A stretch of 64,000 nucleotides of DNA from Epithemia pelagica (taxonomy: Eukaryota > Bacillariophyta > Bacillariophyceae > Surirellales > Surirellaceae), in assembly GCA_946965045.2 (NCBI GenBank), contig OX337240.1, forward strand, positions 2,852,001 through 2,916,000, read 5' to 3'. The notes beneath the pieces are model-generated. The model was not told the origin of the DNA, searched no databases, and saw only the letters and a list, made by a program, of their open reading frames with translations. Positions within the stretch are counted from its first letter, which is position 1, and each line of letters starts with the position of its first letter. The position numbers were made by a program, and so were the translations under genes. This document shows positions 22,102-34,900 of the stretch, one piece after another.

Positions 22102-25100
22102 ATGGAGGGTAACAACCCTGAAATGGACGAACACGATCCAGATCAATTGAAAGGCACCCAGATCAGCCCCACCATGAAACGACGAATGGTGGAGCACTTT
22201 GAGAAACGCTCGTGGTTGCCCGTATTGACCAATACTCCACACGTCACGGATCGAGGGGCGCAAGTCCTTCTCGAGTTGGATCGAGACGTTAGGGACAGAG
22301 GAGGACGCGCGGATGATGTGGCTTGGTTCCGACTGGTGCTCGAAGATACGAATATCGGTGACGGGGGCCTGGAAGCGCTCTCCCGTGCCTTTCTCAAAAC
22401 CACCACACCACATCCCCGGCTCACAGTGCGTCGGGTCCAAGACCTTGACGACGAAACCGCAGTTCTGTTGGCAAATGCTCTCGATCAAGATCCATCCTGG
22501 GAAACCTTGTGGATTCAAGAAGATTGCAATCCATATTATTGCGATTTTCAATCTCTTGGAGTGAAAGCACTGATTAGCGCTTTGAGAAACAATCATGTTT
22601 GGCAAATGGTGGTGCTTAATTGTACGAACCTTGGAGAGAAAGGAGTTGATGCACTGGCAGAGGCACTGTAGCAAAATACCCAATGGACCACGTTGGAGCT
22701 CTGGCACGTACGGTTTTCTTCGTTGATTGGAATCAAAGCCTTGTGTGAAGCCTTGAGTGTCAACGACAAGACATGGAAATCATTCCAACTTGAGGGTCCA
22801 CTATTATTTGATGAGCCAGCTCTGATTGACGACTGTGAATTAGAAGCATTGTCACATGCCTTGCGTCGCAATCCATATTGGCAAGTGTTTCGCTATCGGT
22901 TTTCACAAGAGAACTATGGTGAACTGATATCCGTTGCCAAATCACTGCAGGACAACACAGTCTGGCGAGCATTTGATCTACATTTAGGCCAGGCAACCAT
23001 GCATGTCGAGAAAGTGGCCGAGGGTCTCTGTGGACAAACCTCTTGGAAATATTTCATTTTATTTATCCCTCATGACACTCCCGACCAATGGGTGGAACTG
23101 TTGGCCAATCTGTTGAAAACGTCACCAAGCTGGGAACGGTTTGCCTTACATGTGGGAGTTGGAGAAGTTGGGCCGTGGCTCAAGTTTGGTCCAGCCATCC
23201 TCCAACGTTTGGACAAGAATTGGAACTCGTTGGTGCTTTGGTTTCCCATTACGAATGGCTACGCCAACCCCCCTCCGCACTTACCCTTATTGCTAGAGAA
23301 CCATTTCGACGAACTTGTAGTGGCGGCCGACGAACCCATTACCAATTTATTCCTCACCAATCATGACCAAGCTACCGATGCCCTGAAAATGGCGGAATAT
23401 TTGGGACACTGCTGGAAATCCATGGATTTATGTATGCTGCCGGAAGAACTGGCACTCAGCGTTGGTCGACCGTTTGGCATTCCGCGAACCATTTCATTGC
23501 ACCACACGCCACGGTTGACCTTTCCAGCAGCCCTTGGAATCATCCAGTCCATCCAAGGTGATGGTGGTGCAACGGCCGAGAACATTGACAGCACCAGTGC
23601 TTCAGCCGCTCTTGCATCCAGTAGACGACAAGGCAATGTCCATTGGTTTCGTTTGTCGTTGAGTCATGTGGACATTGGGGATGACGGAGCCAATGCCATT
23701 GCAGACATGTTACAAAACAGTCATCAATGGCAAATTTTTGATCTAGCTCATACGGCTCTGGATGACGCTGGGATCAAGGCGCTGGTGGAGGGTATGAAGA
23801 GCAATCGTGATTGGCGTTGCATGAATGTGTCGCGTACCAAGATTGGTACACACGGAGCACGGAATTAGGACGGGCGTTGGATGGTAACGACAGTTGGTGG
23901 TACTTTTCCATTGCAAACACGGACACATCGAATGCAGGATTGAGCAAATTGGCATTTGTCCTGGAAGATCGCGAATGGCATACGGTGGATGTTGGTTTTA
24001 CGAACATTACTGATCGTGGTCTCAAGGCCTTGTCAATGGCACTGTATGATGAGCAATCATCGTCATGGCGACACTTACGATTGTCTCATTGCAGTCTTTT
24101 TGATGAAGGTGCCATTCGATTGGCCATGGCACTGCGTGAAAACCCACGCAGGTGGCGTATGTTTGATGTTGGAAATACCAACATGACTTACGATGATATG
24201 AAAGAGGTTTCGGAAGCTTGGAGAAAAATGTGGATTGGCATACTTTGGATATGCGGTACAATGATCAACGTCAGCTTGGAGCACATGCTGTCAAAAGTCT
24301 TACAAATGCTGATCCAACATGGAAATCGATGGAATACAAACCTCCTACGTCGATTCAAGGTGTTCGGAAACTCCCATTGTTGTTGACAGCCGGTGCGTTT
24401 GCGGTCACGAACAGGGAAAGTAACTAGGAAGGAAGTCTTATCGTCAAGACTAAGAATGATTTGACATTTACGACCGCGGTTAAAGTACAAGGAAAGGTTG
24501 ATGCTCAAATTGGTGAAGATATCCAGTGTTTGGATACATCCCTGGACATGGCCATTCAATATGGTGCGACGCTGATCGCCGAGTTGGAAACGATGGTGTT
24601 GTTACGCTTTGTGGAACTAGGCGAACGACTTTTGGAGGTATCAGCATCAATTGGAAGGATCAACAAGATCAGACTTGAGATGGCATCTGGGAAAGAGGAC
24701 CTGAAGCAGTTGAATCCGCATAGATTGAAGAAACTCCAAGCGATTATGACTTTTGGAATCGAGGTGGCAAAGATAATGCTTGAAAAGCTACCTTCTGAAA
24801 ACCAAAAACCAAAATACCACGTTTTCATTTCGTTTGCCGGGGAAGTTCGCAAGGAGCGTGAGTTTGACTATGTGACCAGTTTGAAGGATCAGTTGCAAAT
24901 CGCGGCTGGTGGTGGTGGCAACACACTCAATATCTTTGTAGCGGAAAAAACAATGCATGCTGGACAACAGTCTGATCCACTTGTTACCATGTTCACGAAT
25001 GCTCTTACAGCGCGGGTTGTGGTTTGTGTGGTATCAAGACACTATGCTCAAAAGAAGTGGTGTATCGCTGAACTGTTTTGTGCTTTGGCTCGGAACGAGA

Positions 25101-25705
25101 ATGTTTGCCCATGGTCGGGTGTGAGTGGAGTAATTGTCGATGTCTTCCCAGGGTGTCATTGGGTTCTCCCGCCTTGTCGTACTACCACGATTGCCTCGCT
25201 TCCGCACCAAAGGACCAACCTGATACAACGTTTCGTAGAAGCGCCGACAAGTGGCTTGATGATTTCTGTTGTGTCCTGTAACACTTACCATACACATTTT
25301 CGCCACCGATTTCACAGATTTGCATGGTCGGAAGTTGTTTTGAAAGACTGGACCTACGTGGATTCCCGTTGTTGTTGTTCCTCTGGACTTGTGTACGGAA
25401 CAGATTCCAGATACAAACAGTTGGTTGGTCACGTGAAGGTGGTTGCAAAAAAAGCAGTTTCTTGTTTAAAAATTCATCAGGAACACGCATTCTCCCTCTC
25501 AAACAGAGACGAGAGTGATCCTCCGCCTAGAGGCAAAGGAAACGACTCAAAGCACCTTCACAGAATGATTGACCATTTGGTATGCAAGCATCATGGCTGT
25601 CGCAATGACAACCACGAGAACCAGGTTCCAGAACAAGAGCTGCATGTCGCGTCAGATTTCGACGGAGGAGAATTCACCCTCCAAACAACGCAAAAACAAC
25701 CATAG
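22102..25705 (+). pseudogene. Decayed leucine-rich-repeat plus TIR-domain gene
   Basis: The ATG at 22102 opens a long run of ribonuclease-inhibitor-type LRRs, each with a Trp near its start and IGD-x-G-x-x-AL at its end (for example WFRLSLSHVDIGDDGANAIA). They run to about 24,370. A linker then leads to a TIR domain at 24,812 (KYHVFISFAGEVRKERE), which includes VVVCVVSRHYAQKKWCIAEL; the Glu in WCxxEL is at the place of the catalytic Glu of NAD-cleaving TIRs. No NB-ARC lies between. The frame is broken by TAG at 22669 (AEAL-stop-QNTQW, a likely CAG to TAG change), a shift near 23,850, a shift near 24,215, TAG at 24425 and one or more shifts after 25,080 inside the TIR. The same frame spans LRR end and TIR start, so they were one protein. 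Confidence 0.75.
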
Positions 25706-27067
25706 CAAAGCCTTGCCCCCTGTGATGACACTTTCTTGTCAAATTCTGTTTGATGTGCTGGCAATCTGTCGTGGATGGCACAGCATAGCTTTTGCTTGTT
25801 TCAAACCAAGTCCGAAGTCAATGGATTGTACAGACTTTTACACGGACAGCAACCAAAGGCTTTGTCATACGAGATCAGCGTTGCGATTGCTCACACCACA
25901 TAACCAAAAGGTATTACGAAGGGTAGCAGAGACCAAAGAACACTTTGTACAGAATCCCGCGCGATCCGGGACCCGTACGTTCGATCTCTTGAACGCAAAG
26001 ATAATCAAAGATACGATAGCTCTCGATGGGGAGTCATTCCGGCCAATGACACCAAATGGCCATGGGGGTGGCCGCCGTCGCTCCCCCTCCTCATTTCATA
26101 CTATGCCAACAGACTGTGCCGATTCGTGGCAACGAAATGGTGTGAGGGTGCATATCCCAATGGTTTTGTCGAGAGATTCCCTCCTCGGGATCATCGATTC
26201 GCCAGTGGCCGTCTGGTGGTGGTGAATGTGTCCAGTGTTATCATGGCTTCACCAAATCCATCGTTTCACCGAATCAACAATCCTTTGGCGATCGAGCAGC
26301 TGCTCGGGAAAGGAACGCGTTGGACAAACTCTTGTGTGGAATCGAGGGGAAACAACAATATGCAAGCCGTATATGACGCTGGATTTCGATGCAGTTTCAT
26401 TCTCATGACCTTGGAGTTTGGTCTGGGCAAGCATCTCGGAAGAAGCTCCGAAACTGGACCCACCCGGTTCCAATGGGATGATGCAGCACCTTAGTAATAG
26501 ATGATGACGAGGATGATACCTTGGATCGACGGTTTTATGACAGGACTCTAGCGCTGTCCTCTCATGCCAAATCGTTGGAATCTCACTGCGGAACGAGGTG
26601 GCTGACACGACGACGACGACGACTCTGGGCGCCACTTGTGGATGTGGCTCGTTCGAAAAAGGGCGCGCGCACATGTAACCCGGTCCAACGATGGAACGAG
26701 AGGCAAGCAAAAGACTAAAAGAATTTGCCGCTCTGAACCATTTGCGAGAGGGAACCATTCGGCTGAATGGATGCAAGCCATGACAGAAGCGATTAATTTC
26801 GAGTTCTACCCAGCTCGTCTTTGCTTGTATCGAATCGCATTCACTCCATTCTCCGCAAGAAAAGGAGATTAAGTAGACTACGGGAGTAATCATTTTAGAA
26901 ACTGACAGTCTTTCCTAAATTTCCATGTGGAAGTTATCATACAAACATGAAACCGGAAATGCGCCAAAGCGACCACCAGGAACTCTGGTGGACTTGGACC
27001 ATCTCCGAAAGTCTTGATTGCTCTTCATACGTGAACCATCACAGAGCAGGACTTGAAGCATTTCCTT
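25706..27067. other. Probable gene remnants, nothing intact
   Basis: A plus-strand frame near 26,100-26,490 has protein-like character (RLCRFVATKWCEGAYPNGFV) but is short, without start, and matches no family I know. A 26973-27050 segment repeats the 3' end of the next gene (see that repeat). The rest gives no signal. Confidence 0.35.
26973..27050 (-). repeat. Diverged copy of the 3' end of the neighbouring gene
   Basis: This stretch resembles 27090-27167, which codes for the last residues of the 310-residue protein. On the minus strand the coding copy reads SNEDVRRWSKPAKVP and this copy reads SNQDFRRWSKSTRVP. The two lie about 117 bases apart, as expected from a tandem duplication of the gene's end. 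Confidence 0.55.
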
Positions 27068-28000
27068 TCACTGATTACCACCAGGAAATTTGGCAGGAAC
27101 TTTGGCGGGCTTTGACCACCTCCGAACGTCTTCATTGCTTCGCAAAGCTAAACGATCACTGAACAGTAACCGAAACAGTTTCCTGTTCATTGTACCAGAC
27201 CCGCTGTAGTTTCCGATGAAATTGATCCATTCCATTTGTTCCTCCGGGTGGTCTCTCGCCGAAGAAGTGCCCGGTTCGAGGTGATATACCGAATACCAAT
27301 GCATTCCAAAAATGTCGGTCGTCCCATATCTCAATCTGTACAAGGACTTTGCCCTGTCCAGAGGTAAACAGAAGGTCAGAATCCTAACGAGTCGGCGTGT
27401 TCGGAAAACGCAATCAATGGCTTGTTCAAATTCGTTGCTGTAACCAAAGTTTGACCATTCTTCAACCAAGTCGTAAAGAAGTTTCAAGCAAACCCTCCTG
27501 TCCTTGTTCAATGCTTTGGCGCGTTCGTCTTCGGGGTCTTTCTGAAGAGTTGTATATACTTCTTTTGCCCAATCATCAAGGTTCTTTAATCCTCTGTCTT
27601 TTTCCATTCTCTCCAAAGCTTCCAGAATCTCAGGGGCATTATATCGTCTCACATATTCCTTTACCACGGAGCATGCATCTCGGAGGTCCAGTTTGATACG
27701 CTTTGGATTGGGGTGCGGAAACTGTGCGATCTGCTCCTGTGGGATGGTCGCATCCGCGAATTCGTGACGAATGGAGGAGATTTCAGTGGCAGAAGAGCTG
27801 AGTTGAACATCTCGTGGTACAGAAGGAACGGTTAAAGCAAGAGGAACAGGCTGAGTCGTCATTGTCGGAATCGGTATCGTCGTAACACTTGAGGCTCTTT
27901 TGGAAGGAGGATCTCCCTCCAATGGTTCGAAGATACCAATTGGTGCCTTGATTGTGTATGGATGTATCCATTTTGCTCCGCATGCGCGAGAATCTCGCAT
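27068..28000 (-). CDS. Unknown protein, 310 residues
   Basis: No family is recognised. The ATG at 28000 is the first in frame. Residues 1-90 are Pro/Ser/Thr-rich. From 105 the sequence is helical and well structured (DACSVVKEYVRRYNAPEILE ... VCLKLLYDLVEEWSNFGYSN), with many charged and aromatic residues; this is the part likely to fold. There is no signal peptide, membrane helix or catalytic motif in view. The last about 30 residues (SNEDVRRWSKPAKVPAKFPG) are repeated in diverged form just downstream, so the end of the gene was once duplicated. It could be one of the many lineage-specific diatom proteins of soluble type, or part of a mobile element. Confidence 0.5.
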   Translation of the reverse strand: MRDSRACGAKWIHPYTIKAPIGIFEPLEGDPPSKRASSVTTIPIPTMTTQPVPLALTVPSVPRDVQLSSSATEISSIRHEFADATIPQEQIAQFPHPNPKRIKLDLRDACSVVKEYVRRYNAPEILEALERMEKDRGLKNLDDWAKEVYTTLQKDPEDERAKALNKDRRVCLKLLYDLVEEWSNFGYSNEFEQAIDCVFRTRRLVRILTFCLPLDRAKSLYRLRYGTTDIFGMHWYSVYHLEPGTSSARDHPEEQMEWINFIGNYSGSGTMNRKLFRLLFSDRLALRSNEDVRRWSKPAKVPAKFPGGNQ

Positions 28001-28777
28001 ACCCTCTCCAGTGTTTCTCAGATACCCATTGTATCGATTGTGAATGAATGTATCCTATATGCTTCGCTGAGGCTGTGTCTCATTCCTCACGTTGACCTGT
28101 CCGGAACAGGCACCTGTCTGTAAGTAGTGTCGATCCGTTGTGGTGGTGTGTGTGGTTGAGAAAGAATGCGGGGAGGCGATCCTGTTTCGGTTGTGGTGGT
28201 CCCCCTGCGCGCGAGAAATTTGTCACGACCGAATCAATCGAAACTGGTCCGTTGAAGAGCCATGCTGGCGTTTTGGTCCTCTCGGTATTCGTAGATCGAC
28301 CCAACCCCAACGACAACGACAGAGATCGTAGCTACGCAACACGAGCACACCATTGTCGACTTCGTCTCTCCACTCTCCGCACCAGTTGTGTTTTGTGTTG
28401 GTCCTGTGGACTGTTCTGTTTCTTGTGTGGTGTATAGACACAAGAAGAGGAAGACCAGAACAGTTTCTTTTACAAGATCCACACCAGACACAGCGGAAGA
28501 ACGCAATCAACAACCAAGAATTGTCCGAGTCCCTCTCCAGGAATGAGACAACAACACACACAGGATTGATGGAATGAATCGTGGGACTCTATAGCGTAGT
28601 AGCCTCGTTTTCACTTTGGAAATTGCCAAACGAGCTGCCCACAACGCGTGACAACATAGCCTTGTGGAATAAAAAAACAGAATCAACCAACCAACCGAAT
28701 CATCGATAAAGCAGCAACAACCGCAGTCAACCAAAGTACAGTGGAGGCCCTTTTCTCCGGACAACCGCAACAGTATC
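28001..28777. other. Intergenic region between divergent genes
   Basis: Both flanking genes start here and read outward. Short frames exist on both strands but look random. Candidate promoter space for the rhomboid gene and the unknown protein. Confidence 0.4.
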
Positions 28778-30773
28778 ATGACCGACTCATCGTCGTCGTC
28801 CTCGACAGATCATCAAGTGTTGCAAGATGAATTGTTTGCCCGTTCCTTGCAACAACAAGAATTGGCGGCACAAGAGCAGCATCCCGAACGCTCGCCGTAT
28901 GTTCACCAGCCTTCCTCGTCCTTTTATTCGTCGTCCGTCTTTTCGCAAGAACAACAGCAACAGTCACCGCCATCCCAACAAGAACCCGTCGTGCCCAACC
29001 ACAACGACGACGACGAAACCGACGACCACACCACTGATCAAGACATGACGAAACAAGTTCGACATCGTCATTATTCCTTGACCGAACTCGTGGCGTGCTT
29101 GCACTATCAAAACAACAACGCATCCTCGCCACCACCCGACGAAGAGATTCCTCCCGAATTGGTGCGTCGCGTCATGGATTTTCGCTTGGCGCAACAAAAG
29201 CGTCGTCAACTGTACGGTCGGAACCAAACGGCCACGTGGGGCATTTACGGTGTCTATCAACATTTGCATACGGTCCGGACCGATTTGGAATGGGCCGAAG
29301 ATGCCGCCTGGCGACGACAACACCACCAACCCTATTGCAGTTGGACCGATTTTCAAGCGGCGCAACAGCAACGATCCAAACGACACTTGTACGTGACCTA
29401 CAGTCTCATGGTCCTTTGCTCCATTATGATGATGGTCGAATTTGCTGTCAATGAGTGGCAATTGGAATCCCTCTCGGTCAATCCCCTCATTGGTCCCTCG
29501 GCCGAAACCTTGGTGAAACTCGGTGCCTTGGATACCGACAAGATTGTTCAAGACGGACAATGGTTCCGCTTGGTTTCACCCTTGATTTTGCATGCCGGCA
29601 TTGTGCATTACGCCCTCAATGTCGGTGCCATGTACGTCTTTGGCGGCGCCCTCGAACAAGCCCATGGCTGGAAAAATTGTCTCTGGTTGTTTGTCTTGCC
29701 CGCGGTCGGGGGCAATGTCTTGTCGGCCCTCTTTTTGCCCCAATACATTTCCGTGGGAGCCTCGGGTGGCATTTTTGGATGGATGGGAGCCTGCCTCGCC
29801 GATATCATGGTGCATTGGAATTTGATTTGCTTGCCAAGTTTTGATGAGACAGCGACTTCCCAAACAACGACGACACGCCGCCGCCATGTCTGGGCCCTAA
29901 TTTGGATGGTTGTGGAAGTGGCGGTCAATGTCGTGATTGGATTGACGGTAGGTTCACACGTGTGTGTGTCTGTGTGTGTCTGGCCATCGAGGGAACAGGG
30001 CGGTCCTTCTCGTCCTTACAGGGTCGTGTGTGTGCGCGTCGGTGTGTGTGTGCATCTCACCTCACGTGTCTTTTGCTGTCGGTGCGTTGTTGTTGCTTGT
30101 TTGTGTTATGCGTTGTTTGGTGGTTGTACGGTGTATCTCGGCACAGCCCTTTGTGGACAATTTCATTCACTTGGGTGGCTTGGTCTATGGCATTTTGTGT
30201 GGATGGACCGTGATTGAATATGCCGCCCTCGACTTTTTGGGCTACCAAGCGAGTTGGTGGAAAAAGGTGCGCTTGTTTGCCATGCGATTCATCGGACTGT
30301 TTGCCACCGTCTTGTTTATCTTAATGACAACGGTCTGGTTGGCCACCATGGAACTGCAAGTCACCACGACGACGGTGGTGGATGGGGGCAATGCGACCAT
30401 TACGACAACGTCCTCGCGGCTCAACAATCCGTGTCCCAAGTGTCGCTATTTCAATTGTGTGCCCTTTCCCTCCCAAGCCAATCCGTGGTGGTATTGCGAC
30501 GATTGTGCCACGGATTCCGCCGCCACCTTGTACAAGACCGAAACCACGACGACGACGACGACGGCGGATGGTGAGGACGACAATGACGATTCTACCAACA
30601 ACAACACGACTGTCGTGACGGCCTATTATACCCGGATTGATTTGACCTGTCCCAATGGCCAAGTGGTTCCCGCCATTAACGTGACGGATCGCAACATTAC
30701 CGACAAGGCCGTCTTGGTCGACGACTTGCCCGACTATTGTCGTGACTATTGCGACACGGTCTATGCCTATTAA
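28778..30773 (+). CDS. Rhomboid-family intramembrane serine protease
   Basis: Two exons, 28778-29947 and 30147-30773, with a 199-base GT-AG intron in phase 0, give 598 residues. Rhomboids cut membrane-spanning proteins inside the bilayer. Visible marks: the L1-loop WR (QWFRLVSP), HAGIVHYALNVGAMYVFG, the catalytic Ser in GASGGIFGWMG (Ser329) and the catalytic His just after the splice site in DNFIHLGG (about His398). The intron thus separates the two halves of the catalytic dyad. The 200-residue N-terminus is Gln/Ser/His-rich and cytosolic. After the last helix comes a Thr-rich tail with CPKCRYFNC and WWYCDDC, a Cys-rich module with N-glycosylation sites that probably faces the lumen. Which membrane it sits in cannot be told. 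Confidence 0.85.
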
Positions 30774-30947
30774 TGAATAATGGGATAATGAATGAATAAC
30801 ATGAGAGAGAGTCCAAAGCGACGGATTCTATAGCGCTTTCAAAGTAACAATGATTTTTTTGGAACGAGCCCATTTCCATTCTGAGGATCCTGTGGAGAGT
30901 CGAATCGAATGGTTGGAACTCCTCTATTTTTGTATGGCTAGTAGCTA

Positions 30948-31667
30948 CTCCCTCCGTTCCAAAATTATCGCAACAAGTTTCTAAAAATGACGTAACTTCT
31001 CACGCGCTAACCCGTTGACGCTAAAAATTATATAGATCGATAGCTTATTACTAGACTCAAATTTCCATGTATAATTTACATGTTCCATCTCGCAATCCTG
31101 GAGAGCTACATGGAACTAAAAGAGGCTAAAAAAGCAACCCAAACTTTGGCGTACCGGTTCTGGCCACCCAGGGGCACCCAAACCATGGCACCCTCTAGCT
31201 AGGCCCGCCAGGAGGTAAAGTACAAACAATTGCTGGCTAATGACTGTGGACGTGCTATTGACATTCATCTATCCTTCCCCATATGAATGGCACAGTGCCA
31301 GAGGTGTTTTGTCGAACGTCGCCAAAATTTTGGGTGTTCATTGATCCATCATAAGTAGGCTATGAGAGCGCGCAGAGCAATCGCACGCAGCGGACTTAAT
31401 TACCTCCCCTATAATTTTATCCAGCGCACGCACGCGTGGTCGAATTCCTATGTGTTCTTCGTCTGCTGTTACTAAAGCGGTTAAAAGTATCACGCGATTG
31501 AAGGATAGTTAGGATATGGCGCGTGTCACATTGAATGTTCATCTCTAAAATTCGACTCCGAATCAGCCGGCCGTCCTCCTGTAGAAATGTACCAGGGCCT
31601 ACGAGAGCTTTTTGTGCGACTACTATGACTTAAAAAACTTGTTGCAATAATTTTGGACCGGAGGGAG
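30948..31667. mobile_element. Mariner/Stowaway-type MITE, 720 bp
   Basis: The left end reads CTCCCTCCGTTCCAAAATTA and the right end, on the other strand, CTCCCTCCGGTCCAAAATTA; the match goes on for about 35 bases. TA flanks both ends (30946-30947 and 31668-31669), the target used by Tc1/mariner elements. CTCCCTCCGT...CAAAAT ends are typical of Stowaway-like MITEs. No transposase frame lies inside, so it depends on an enzyme coded elsewhere. Confidence 0.8.
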
Positions 31668-31684
31668 TAGTAGTAGGGTGTCGG

Positions 31685-31897
31685 TGCCATACCCATGCAT
31701 AATGGTAGGACGTAAAAAATATGATCTTTAGGAATTACACTAGGAAAGTGAGCGATGGCCAGAGAAGCCATCTGCACACGGGACAAGGACGGACTGAATT
31801 CTGAGAACGTCGGTGTCAAAGATGTCACAGATTCAACTAGGGACCTATCGAGTCATGTTTACGTGGAGTCGTGGCGGGACAGAGTCCGGGTACCGCA
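31685..31897 (-). repeat. 3' LTR (element on minus strand)
   Basis: 213 bp, same as 37192-37404 at every base I compared. Confidence 0.92.
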
Positions 31898-31984
31898 CTC
31901 TACCTCTCCCTGGTCGGACCTAGGAAGTTCGAGCGGGCCATGGGAAAGCTTGATGGCCAGAGGCCAACGGCAGTAAAACCCATG

Positions 31985-34900
31985 TCACACACGGTAAGGG
32001 ATGAGACGCCTGATATTGATGCGCTCGGTAACGTGGGGACCACGTTGAATGGTCACGGTGCCATTGGAATGGACACGTGTGATCGTGAAAGGATTGGGAC
32101 TGGTACGAAGTGCCAATTTGTCCGGATTGGTAGCGCGGATAAGCACGCGATCTCCAATTTTGTAGTCATGAAAGACGCGAGAGCGATTTGCGAGTCGAGC
32201 TCGTTCGTCAACGATGATTTGGCGTTTTTGACGAATCAATTCCATGTCCGCAAGGATGGGAATGTCGAACAGCATGTCGCGGTGGAACGCAAGACTGCCG
32301 GGAGAATGTTTGAGGCTGCCGTGGATGGCAGTGCGTGCAGAGTATGCAGCGGTTTGCAGAGCAGTGTCGACCATAAGAGCGGCCTGTTCAATGTTTTGCG
32401 GCGGCTCGTAGTTAACGATAGCGCGTAATGAATTGCCGATTGTCAGATGAAGACGTTCACATAGGGCATTGGATTGTGGATTTTTGACCGTTAGGGGCAC
32501 TGGTTTGATACCATGATTGCGAAGCACTTGCGTAAAGGCATGGCCGATAAACTCGCCGCCTTGATCAAAAAGGCAACGAACAGGGCGAGGATAGCGTGAA
32601 AGCCATGAATTCTCGAGTTGGAGACCAACATGTCGAGCGGTTTTATCGTATATGCGGATAATCTCGCAGAAATTGGTGACAGTGTCAATGACCGTCAGAG
32701 CTTGAAAGGTTAGGGCCATGCCATGGACTTTGACTGTCCAGGGGCCGATAAGATCGACGGCAATGTCGGACCAGGGATTACCACGGACCTCACGAGGAGG
32801 CAATTCTCCGTAATGTCGATGAACGACCTTCGACCGTTGACAAGTCGGGCAGCTGGAAACAGCTTGATCGCAGTAGAGTCCCAATTGGGGATGCGTCATG
32901 TGCATGGCGATAGTATCGCGGAGTCGCGTGGAACCAGCGTGGTTAAGCACGAGATGATACCAGTTGACTGTATGTGCGAGAAGCGAGTCGGGAATGCGAA
33001 TGCGCCAGAGGGCATTAACCGATTGTCGATAACAGACAAGGTTGTATTGTGGATTTTCCGTAGGAAAGGGTTGCAAATGATAATAGTCAGGTTTGGATTG
33101 GACCAACGCCATTAAGGCGGCATCGTTTTGTTGATGCTGAGATATCGTAGCATAGTCAACCGGTAGGGGTTGGTTGGCCGTAATGGCGGGATGATTAAGA
33201 TACACATCGATCAACTCTTCGTCCATGAAAATAGGGGATTCATGAGAATCCGCGTCACGAGACGCTAAGCGGGGGTCATCATTAGGCGCACGAGGAACCT
33301 GAAACACGGAGTGTTTGCCGCTACGATCGAAAAGGGATCGTGGTCCAGACGAGGGACCGTCGGAAGGGACCTTGGAAGGGACACTCTTCTCCTCCTCTTC
33401 TGAAAGAGGGAGACGCGACAACGCGTCGGCGATGACGTTATCCTGGCCAGGAATATAATGAAAGATGGGATTGTATTCTTCGAGAAAGAGACGCCAACGA
33501 AGGACTCGTTGGGAGTTGAGAGTGGAATAAGTGAGATTTTTGTGATCGGTATGAATGTGCAAGGCGGCACAGCCAAGCAACATGGAGCGGAACTCCTTGA
33601 GGGTTTCGACGATGGAGAGTAACTCCTTTTCCATAGTGGTGTAATTCCGCTGAGCGGGGTTGAGCTTGCGTGAGAAATACGCGACAGGGATGTTTTCCTG
33701 CATGATAACAGCGCCGAGCTGATAGTCAGACGCGTCCACAAAGACGTGGAAAGGAATGTTGTGATCGGGATAGCGGATAAACGCATCATGCGCAAGCATG
33801 GCTTTGACGTTTTCAAAGGCTTTCTGACATTGCGGGGACCATTCAAAGGTTTTTTTGCCGGTCAAGGCTGTGAGCGGAGCTAAGTGATGGGATCGCTGAG
33901 GATACATGTGACGATAGAAATTAACCATGCCAATGAAGGAACGTAGTTCTTTCATGGTGCGAGGAGGCGATAAGGCCAGAATCGCGGAAATCTTTTTCTT
34001 CCATGGTCGTAGACCTGTAGGCGTGAGCCAATGGCCAAGGAAGTCGGTTTCCTGTACGGCCCATTCACATTTGTGAGGAGTGATAGAGAAGTTCTTGTCT
34101 TGAAGACGTTGAAGGACTTTGTTGAGAATCTCGACATGTTCTTTCCAACTGTCGGAAAAGACACCGATATCGTCGATGTAGACCTCGACGTGATCGCGAA
34201 AGTCAGCGAGGACTTCTTCCATGAGCTCCTGACAGAAGTCTGGGGATTGCTTAACTCCCATAGGGAGACGACGATAGCGAAATTTGCCAAAAGGCGTAGT
34301 GATAACGCAAAGATTGCTGGAAAACTCGTCGAGTTTGAAAGTGTGAAAACACATAGAGATGTCAAGTTTTGTGAAATACTTGTAGCCTTTGCGTCGTCGA
34401 AGGATATCTTCGATCCTTGGAAAGGGATAGACGCGGCGATACATTTGCGCATTAAGCGAACGAAAGTCCGAGATCATTCGGATTCGTCCATCCTTTTTAG
34501 GAATGGCGAAATGAGGAGCGGCCCACTCAGTGGAACCAACTCGTTCGAGAATGCCGATATCGACAAACCGAAACAATTCCTTTTTAAAGGTGTCATGGAT
34601 ATTGCGAGGGACCGCATAATGACGATGATGAGCCGGTTTGGCATCGGGCATGAGATCGAGATGCAACTCTTTGTCTGGATAGGCACGCAGGACGCCGTCA
34701 AAGATGCGCCCGCATTTCAGCCACACACCAAGAAGATCTTGTTGTTGTGAGGGCGTCAAATGAGTCTGTTGGGCAAGAAGCTCATCGAGATCTGCCTGTT
34801 TGTAATTTGAATCGAGCAGGTAATCGTCACCGAGGACGTCATCATCTGCGAAGAGATCGATGAAATGTGAGACGAACTCATGTTCAGTCGCGAATGAATC

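Noticed and set aside
26249-26893. 214-codon minus-strand frame
   Set aside because: No conserved motif, odd composition, and it overlaps protein-like remnants on the plus strand.
29948-30146. Rhomboid ending at a TGA near 30217
   Set aside because: The extra residues past 29947 are translated GT-rich intron; splicing at GTAGGT and CACAG restores the His-bearing helix in frame.
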